Part shown: in pieces, positions 19,671-25,382 of the stretch
Layout of the letters: each line of letters opens with the position of its first letter
Numbering within the stretch: position 1 is the first letter of the stretch
Origin: Chromera velia
Lineage: Eukaryota; Sar; Chromeraceae
DNA length: 25,382 bases
Assembly (NCBI GenBank): GCA_018398765.1
Contig: JAHBMJ010001871.1
Coordinates: forward strand, 1 to 25,382
Direction of reading: 5' to 3'
Made by a program: the position numbers and the translations under genes
Notes under the pieces: generated by a model
Told to the model about the DNA's origin: nothing
Database searches by the model: none
Seen by the model: the letters and a program-made list of their open reading frames with translations, nothing else

Positions 19671-22397
19671 ATGCAAGTAGAAATGAGGTGCCATCTTTTG
19701 GTGCTGGTCCTCTTTTCCCTTCGTGCGTGTTGGGCGTTCAACCTCAATCGCCCCCAGCCCTCTGCCTTGGTGCAAGGAGGGAGAAGGGGGGGTCGGAGGC
19801 GCGCCCCTCTTTCCCCGTCTCTGCCCTCTGGCCGTGCATTCACTCGAGAGGCAGACAGAAGCAGATGGAGAGGTGTCGGAGACGGGAAGACAGTCTCAGC
19901 AGATCCCTTGCAGTCCACTGTGCTGTATCATGACTGTGGACATGACCACGGAAGCGATGACCATTGGCATAGGCACGACGAGGAATGCGAAGTGGATGAT
20001 GCAGAGTGTCATGCGAGTTTCGGAGAGAGAGTGAGAACGTATCTGAAGAGGGTAGGCAGAAGCTTCAGCGTGTTGAGAGTGCTGGGGTCTCTTGCCTTTG
20101 CTCCAGGCATGAGGACCAAGCAGACTTTGACATTTTCTTTGATGTTCTTAGTCATGCTCATCTCCAAATGGATGAACGTGCGTGCGTCACTGATGACCGG
20201 GGAAATCGTCTCGACGATCCAAAAAGCGGGGACAGAGGGAATTGCAGCAGTTGGGGGGGACCCCCGGGGACTTGTTTTTGTGTATGGAATGACTGCCTTG
20301 GCAGGCAAACTTCTTGATCCTGTAGCAAAGTTGATTTACATGTTTGGAAGTATGCGAACGCAGCGTGCTTTCACAGGCACATTGTTCGGAAAGTTCCTGT
20401 TGATGGATGCAGCCTTCCACGCTCACACAACTGTTGCAGAGCAAGAGACGGAATATGACAGGGCGGTGGCGGGTTTGTCGTCTGTTTTGGACGGCGCGAT
20501 TCGATTGGCTTTGCCGATGCTAGTAGAGTTGTCCCTGGTCATATACGCCCTCGGTTCAAAGTATGGGAGTGGGTATGCACTGCAGACATTGTTTACTGTT
20601 GTGCCCTACATTGTGTTCACGTGGGTGGCAGGGAAGAATCGTGCCGAGGTGCAGAAACGGAAAAACGCCGCAGAGAACGAGGCAAGTAAGAAGTTTTATG
20701 AGAGCGTGAGTAATCAAGAGACAGTAAAATTGTTTTCAAAGGAGGCAGAGGAAAAGAAGGGGTATGTAATTTTGATCAATGATTATTTGAACAAATTGTG
20801 GCGTGTAATGGCGGAATGGCAGATCCTCAACGGTGGTCAGTTTTTGATTTTGGTACTGGGCATGTGTTCCATCTATCTGTCTGTGTTCTCGCAATTGCTT
20901 TCTGGTGGGATTGCAGTTGGGGATGTGGTTGCAATCACGGCTTTGTTCGGCCAATTGTCGAACCCTCTGCATATCGCAGGATGGATGTTGCAGAGCATCA
21001 TGACTGGTTTTGTAGACATGGAGAGAAGCCTGTCGATTCTTGACAGAAACCCAACTATACGGGACCTTCCCGGCTCTGTGCCGATGGTGCTGTCGGGGGC
21101 AGGTAAGAAGAGGGGTCCGACCGTTCGGTTGGAGGGGGTGTCTTTCGGGTATGAGGTGCCGCCTTCTTCTTCTTCTTCTGGTGGCTCCAAGGGAGAGGGG
21201 AAGGGGGGGGAGAAGGAGAAAGAGAAAGCGACGCGGCGTGAGATTCTTCGAAACGCGACCGTCGAGATTCCGTCGGGTCAGACGGTAGCGCTTGTGGGGG
21301 GAAGTGGGGGGGGGAAGTCGACGATCATCAAATTGATCGCGCGGTTGTACGACCCTGACAGCGGTCGCGTGACTGTTGACGATCAGGACGTCAAGCACGT
21401 GACTCTGGAGTCTTTACGTCATCAGATGGCGGTCGTCCAGCAGGACGTGCAGCTGTTTGAGGACACGATCTTCAATAACGTCCTGTACGGAGATCCGAAG
21501 CGGTCGCCTGCAGAGGTGGAGGCCGCGGTGAGGGCGGCAGGGCTTGGGAGTCTGATTGAAAGACTCCCGAACGGTCTGCAGACGATGGTGGGAGAGAAGG
21601 GAGTGACGCTCTCTGGAGGGGAGAGACAGCGCATCACCATCGCTCGTGCGGTTCTCCGTGACGCGCCCCTGATGCTCTGCGACGAGATCACGTCGGCGGT
21701 TGACGCCCTGACGGAGAGAGAGATCATGGACTCCCTGATGCAGGTCGCGAGGGGTCGCACGACTGTGCTCATCGCCCACAGGTTGACCTCCGTTGTGGGT
21801 GCCGACAAGATTGTGGTCATAGGCCATGGGGGGGTGATGGAGGAGGGAACGTTTGATGAGTTGATGTCAATGGAGGGCGGTGAGTTTGCACGGATGTGGA
21901 ATAGACAGTTGCGCATTGACAAGAGACATCAAGAGGCGGTAGATGATGATGCGGAGGAAGCGGATGAGTTTGGAGAGGACGAAAAAGAAAATGAGCAGGA
22001 AGGGGCGTCTGGTGGAAGTAGAGAAGGGGAAGGAAAGGAAGACTATCGGGAGAGTCGCTCTCTGTCCTCCTTTTCTTCTTCTGCTGCTGCTGTTGTAGAA
22101 AAGGGAAGCAGTGATGTGTTTATAGAAGGGGGTGTGCCATCAGAGGGAGTTGAAGTGGATGGAAACAAAAACGTTCCAAGACGACCGAGCAGTGTCGACA
22201 CGTTCCTTCCATCCTTAGAGGATCCTCTAGGTTTCCTTGAGGAGTCCTCTCATCAATCGCCTGATCAAGGGGGGGGGGATGAAGGGAGCAGGGGAGCTCA
22301 AAGCAGCAGCAGCCAGCCCATTTCGTCTCATTTGTCTTTGAATTTACCTTCAGAGAGGCCGACTGACAAGAGTGAGAATACCCCTGTTGGCATTTAG
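19671..22397 (+). CDS. ATM1/ABCB7-type half ABC transporter with plastid-type leader
   Basis: One uninterrupted frame of 908 aa from the ATG at 19671 (a second Met is at codon 5). Residues 7-22 form a hydrophobic signal peptide ending ACWA, followed by Phe and an Arg/Ser/Pro-rich stretch, resembling a two-part complex-plastid leader. Residues 86-114 are rich in His, Cys and Asp (YHDCGHDHGSDDHWHRHDEEC), a possible metal site. A six-helix membrane domain follows (about 150-450), including NQETVKLFSKEAEE and GGQFLILVLG, as in the ATM1/ABCB6/ABCB7/HMT1 group. The ATPase domain has A-loop Tyr (494), Walker A GGSGGGKST (543-551), Q-loop (590-591), signature LSGGERQR (647-654), Walker B LMLCDE (667-672) and H-loop His (703), so it should be active as a dimer. 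A Ser/Gly/Lys/Glu insert follows the A-loop, and about 150 low-complexity residues end the protein. Relatives export glutathione-linked sulfur or metal compounds from organelles. Substrate and location here are inferred. Confidence 0.9.
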   Translation: MQVEMRCHLLVLVLFSLRACWAFNLNRPQPSALVQGGRRGGRRRAPLSPSLPSGRAFTREADRSRWRGVGDGKTVSADPLQSTVLYHDCGHDHGSDDHWHRHDEECEVDDAECHASFGERVRTYLKRVGRSFSVLRVLGSLAFAPGMRTKQTLTFSLMFLVMLISKWMNVRASLMTGEIVSTIQKAGTEGIAAVGGDPRGLVFVYGMTALAGKLLDPVAKLIYMFGSMRTQRAFTGTLFGKFLLMDAAFHAHTTVAEQETEYDRAVAGLSSVLDGAIRLALPMLVELSLVIYALGSKYGSGYALQTLFTVVPYIVFTWVAGKNRAEVQKRKNAAENEASKKFYESVSNQETVKLFSKEAEEKKGYVILINDYLNKLWRVMAEWQILNGGQFLILVLGMCSIYLSVFSQLLSGGIAVGDVVAITALFGQLSNPLHIAGWMLQSIMTGFVDMERSLSILDRNPTIRDLPGSVPMVLSGAGKKRGPTVRLEGVSFGYEVPPSSSSSGGSKGEGKGGEKEKEKATRREILRNATVEIPSGQTVALVGGSGGGKSTIIKLIARLYDPDSGRVTVDDQDVKHVTLESLRHQMAVVQQDVQLFEDTIFNNVLYGDPKRSPAEVEAAVRAAGLGSLIERLPNGLQTMVGEKGVTLSGGERQRITIARAVLRDAPLMLCDEITSAVDALTEREIMDSLMQVARGRTTVLIAHRLTSVVGADKIVVIGHGGVMEEGTFDELMSMEGGEFARMWNRQLRIDKRHQEAVDDDAEEADEFGEDEKENEQEGASGGSREGEGKEDYRESRSLSSFSSSAAAVVEKGSSDVFIEGGVPSEGVEVDGNKNVPRRPSSVDTFLPSLEDPLGFLEESSHQSPDQGGGDEGSRGAQSSSSQPISSHLSLNLPSERPTDKSENTPVGI

Positions 22398-24539
22398 GAG
22401 AACGGAGATGGAGGATGGGTGTGTGTGTGGGGGGGAATGAGAGAGATTGAGAAGGATACCTTCTCCTCTCCTCTTCCGTTCTCTGAGGGAAAATTGAACA
22501 ATCAGGTTTATCAGTTGATGAGAAAAAAAAAGTAACGCAATTGCAGTCGCGTTTTGAATGGTGCATGCGCGCTTCGATGCTTCCTTCTTTCCATATGAGC
22601 CTCACTTTATTCCATTCCAATTCAATCAATCATAGAGGGACGGTGCGACTTCCGGGCTCTCCCTCCAAGCGCTGTAGAATGGTGGGGGACTTTGTAAAAG
22701 CAAGTTTGTTTGAGAGCGCCGCGCGTCTTTGCATCGTTTGTTTTCATTTAAATATTTGTCTGTTTTGTGTGCTCTCTATGCCCCCTCCCCCTTCTGTCCC
22801 TCTCTTTCTCTCCCCGCCACGAGGAAGTTGTTCAGGAAGGAAAAGAAAAGAGGCCTTCCCTCCTGAAATTCTTTTTAAAGGCCGGTGTTTTTGTTACTGT
22901 TGGAGATCACAACTTTTAAAAGTCTTTTCTCTCTCTCCTCCACTTCCCTCCTGTCCTTGTTTTCTCCCCGTCTTTTGTCTTCTTCTCTTCTCTTCTGTTC
23001 TCTTCGCGTGTCGTGCCTTCCCTCACAACCAAGTGTCACATGTAGTTTCTTCCCCCACTCTCTCTTTCTCTCTTTTGACGAGAACGTGCGTGTGTAAAGT
23101 GCCTTTTCACTGTCCATTTTCTTATTTAAGTTGCGCGAAGTACCTCTACATATAGCGAACAAACCGAAGTTGAAACAACGGAGTTGCCTCGCTTCCAACA
23201 TGGCCGATTCTCTTTCTTCTGTCTGTCCCCCCAACGTCTGAGATGGACGTCGTTGTTTCTTCGTCTCTTCATTGATGGCGCAGACTCTCTGCGTGCTTTC
23301 AATCCGCAGTCTCTCCCTCCTTTCCCACGATCAGTCTCAGCCTTTGTCTCGATCTGTCTCAGCCACTGGTCTGCTTCTGTAGTAACCAAGGAAGGAGTCA
23401 GCTTCTCCGACCATTTTCAGAAGTGTCTTAAATTTTCATTCGTTTCTCTCTTCCTTCTCTCCGTGCTGTGAAGCCCGGACAGGGAGGCACAGATCGTAGT
23501 GCGAATTACTTTTCGGAGCGCGAATCACTTCCGGTAGAAGTTGACTGGAAGTGCGCCTTGGCGATCGCCAGCGGTCCGCGAGAGTGTATTGTGTAAAAAT
23601 TGCTCGACACTCTTACAATGATGCCCTTTTTCTGCTTCGATCATTGTTCTTGGTGATGCACGACTGTGCACGTCGTCGATCTACATGAATCATTGCATTG
23701 GCATCAAAAAGCATCAAAAATATGTCTTCAATGTCAATAGGATATTCAACGACAAACAAGTCAAGTGTGAAACAGCCTTGCTAGTAGTGCCTCAGCCTAG
23801 TGGCTTGGAATTTGGCATTGCTGAATCTCGGACCTCACCCCATTCAACTGTGAAATGATCATCATCATCATCAAGTTGTACGCTTATGGCATGCATGCTC
23901 GCTGCATGTTATATCATCTATTATTTAAAGATTTTTGTGAAATTCACAGCCAATTTGAACGATTTCTCTTATAAAATGCCTAGCTAGCAGATTGTACGTA
24001 GGGCAGATTCGAGGGTAGATTATTATACGTACATTGCACTACTATGTTGCGTACAAGCTAGCAGCGCCTAGGAACAGCTAGAGGAACAGAGACTCACAGA
24101 AGATAGAGATGTACCGGCCGAATACAAAGTCTAAGGGCTGTCAGATCAAGTTAAAAGAGAAAACAGGGTTCCATTAGTGCACATCGATCAAAGTGACTGC
24201 AGGCAGAAACAATATTTTGCTGTTCAGGGTTATAAACCGATGTTGTTAAACCAGTCATGGATTCCATCTGGGGGTACAAACATGAACGATGTATTCTTTT
24301 GTGCAGTGTTATGAAGTCTCGGTACTTACTATGATAGTATGGTATCTTGGTATTGCACCGAGGGGAGGTCGGTATCGGATTTTAGCTTAGATTTCGGATC
24401 GGATCTTTCGGTACTGACCTAAATCAATGACTTTCCAACTTAAAAAATATATGCGTTACAATGTTAGACTAGTATAAAACAGACTTTATCAAATAAAATA
24501 AACAAAATATAAATTACTGCCAGTGTGTAAAAATTATTA
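22398..24539. other. intergenic DNA, no gene supported
   Basis: The first part (to about 23470) is pyrimidine-rich on the plus strand and would include the 3' UTR of the ABC gene; frames through it are compositional. From about 23860 the DNA is AT-rich. No coding domain, RNA gene or long repeat was recognised. Confidence 0.5.
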
Positions 24540-24781
24540 TGAACCACCCTGGTTCATACCTAACGTCTGGCTTGTGTATGCTTGTGTGCGTCGCGGGTCA
24601 GCCTTGTCCCTTGCGGTGCAACCAGTGCGCCACCCCTACAGTGCCTGTCATACTGCCATCCAGGGCCGACTGACAGGTACTGCAGGGGCGGTGCACTGGT
24701 TGCACCGCAAAGGACAAGGCTGACCTGCGACGCACACAAGCATACACAAGCCAAACGTTAGGTATGAACCAGGGTGGTTCA
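24540..24781. mobile_element. TA-flanked foldback element (MITE-like), 242 bp
   Basis: Two arms of 111 bp (24540-24650 and 24671-24781) are inverted copies separated by a 20-bp spacer. I count seven differences between the arms, and all are transitions. The ends read TGAACCACCCTGG and CCAGGGTGGTTCA, and each is bordered by TA (24538-24539 and 24782-24783). Base composition is GC-rich inside an AT-rich surround, which supports insertion. There is no coding capacity. TA borders suggest mobilisation by a Tc1/mariner-type transposase, which is inference. Confidence 0.85.
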
Positions 24782-25260
24782 TAACAAAAACAAATTTGAG
24801 AGAAAATTCTTATTCAGTGACATTAATAGACTTTGAGCATCAAATTAGCCTTTAATTAACAAAGTTTTTTAATCGTTAATTCCATTTGGGGATTCAGGCA
24901 TAGAACCTACATATAGAACTGTTTGCTCGCATGAATTGAGGATGCTGATCGATGCTGCATGCATAGAATATATGCAACGATTTCTAGCGAATGGCTTAGG
25001 ATATATTCGGATACGTATGTCTCTGTGCCTATCTATTTACTATGTGTCTACTAAGCTGTTTGTCTGTATGCGCCTACTCCTCATGTTTCGCCCTCTCACC
25101 TAATCGTTTTTCGCCCGTCCTCGTTCTTTTTGGTCTTCCGTCCATCCCTATCGTTGTACGCGTATTGGATGGTTTGTTGGACGCTCTATCTCCTGCTCTA
25201 AGACTTTCAATCCTCTTCTGCCGCTCAGCCTGTCTTGATGGAGTCTTATCTCGTCACCGC
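24782..25260. other. intergenic DNA, no gene supported
   Basis: AT-rich up to about 24970, then mixed and pyrimidine-rich. No frame with a recognisable domain was seen. Confidence 0.5.
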
Positions 25261-25274
25261 TCTCTCTCTCTCTT

Positions 25275-25309
<35 letters not shown>
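25261..25309. repeat. (TC)n microsatellite
   Basis: TC dinucleotides with three TTTC interruptions. Confidence 0.95.
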
Positions 25310-25353
25310 GTTTGTCTCTTTGGGGGGGGGAATCTGAGGATGCTTGCTCCGTC

Positions 25354-25382
25354 GATGGATGGATGGATGGATGGATGGATGG
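25354..25382. repeat. (GATG)n tandem repeat at window end
   Basis: Seven GATG units run into the window edge, so the array is probably longer. Confidence 0.93.

Noticed and set aside
22541..23155. 204-codon plus-strand frame after the ABC gene
   Set aside because: Ser/Phe/Leu-rich translation of a pyrimidine-rich stretch with no domain; probably the 3' flank.
1..25382. tRNA, rRNA or CRISPR features
   Set aside because: I scanned by eye for tRNA T-arm motifs, conserved rRNA blocks and regularly spaced repeats and saw none. A tRNA search program would be decisive for the first.

Overview
The window looks like nuclear DNA of a photosynthetic alveolate, most probably a chromerid such as Chromera velia; the organism is inferred. 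The reasons are spliceosomal genes with many 280-1400 bp introns full of simple repeats, a large ABC transporter with a two-part (signal peptide plus transit-like) leader of the kind used for complex plastids, frequent TGCATGC words as in apicomplexan genomes, and the absence of any bacterial gene layout.

Layout. Positions 1-4837 hold no gene I can support: purine-rich, repeat-studded DNA with an AT-rich island at about 1580-2160. At 4838-6029 (minus strand) lies a small multi-exon gene for a C2-domain protein that begins MGNAFG, a likely N-myristoylation site. It is head to head with a 14-exon plus-strand gene (6916-17438; about 1,129 aa reconstructed by splicing) for an ankyrin-repeat protein. 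The 886 bp between them carries five GCATGC words within 136 bp. All 13 introns of the ankyrin gene are phase 0, and several exons encode exactly one ankyrin repeat. From 17439 to about 19670 is intergenic DNA with a 546-bp TA-flanked inverted-repeat element (MITE-like). At 19671-22397 (plus) is an intronless ORF for an ATM1/ABCB7-type half ABC transporter with a His/Cys/Asp-rich segment after its leader. From 22398 to the end no gene is supported; a second, 242-bp TA-flanked element with 111-bp arms lies at 24540-24781, and simple repeats end the window.

The three genes show no obvious common pathway, but each product has an interaction or membrane role: a membrane-anchored C2 module, an ankyrin scaffold and an organellar transporter. 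All exon models were read by eye from splice signals, reading-frame continuity and domain continuity, and RNA evidence would be needed to settle the points marked as ambiguous. About 170 bases of intron 10 of the ankyrin gene are an assembly gap (N).
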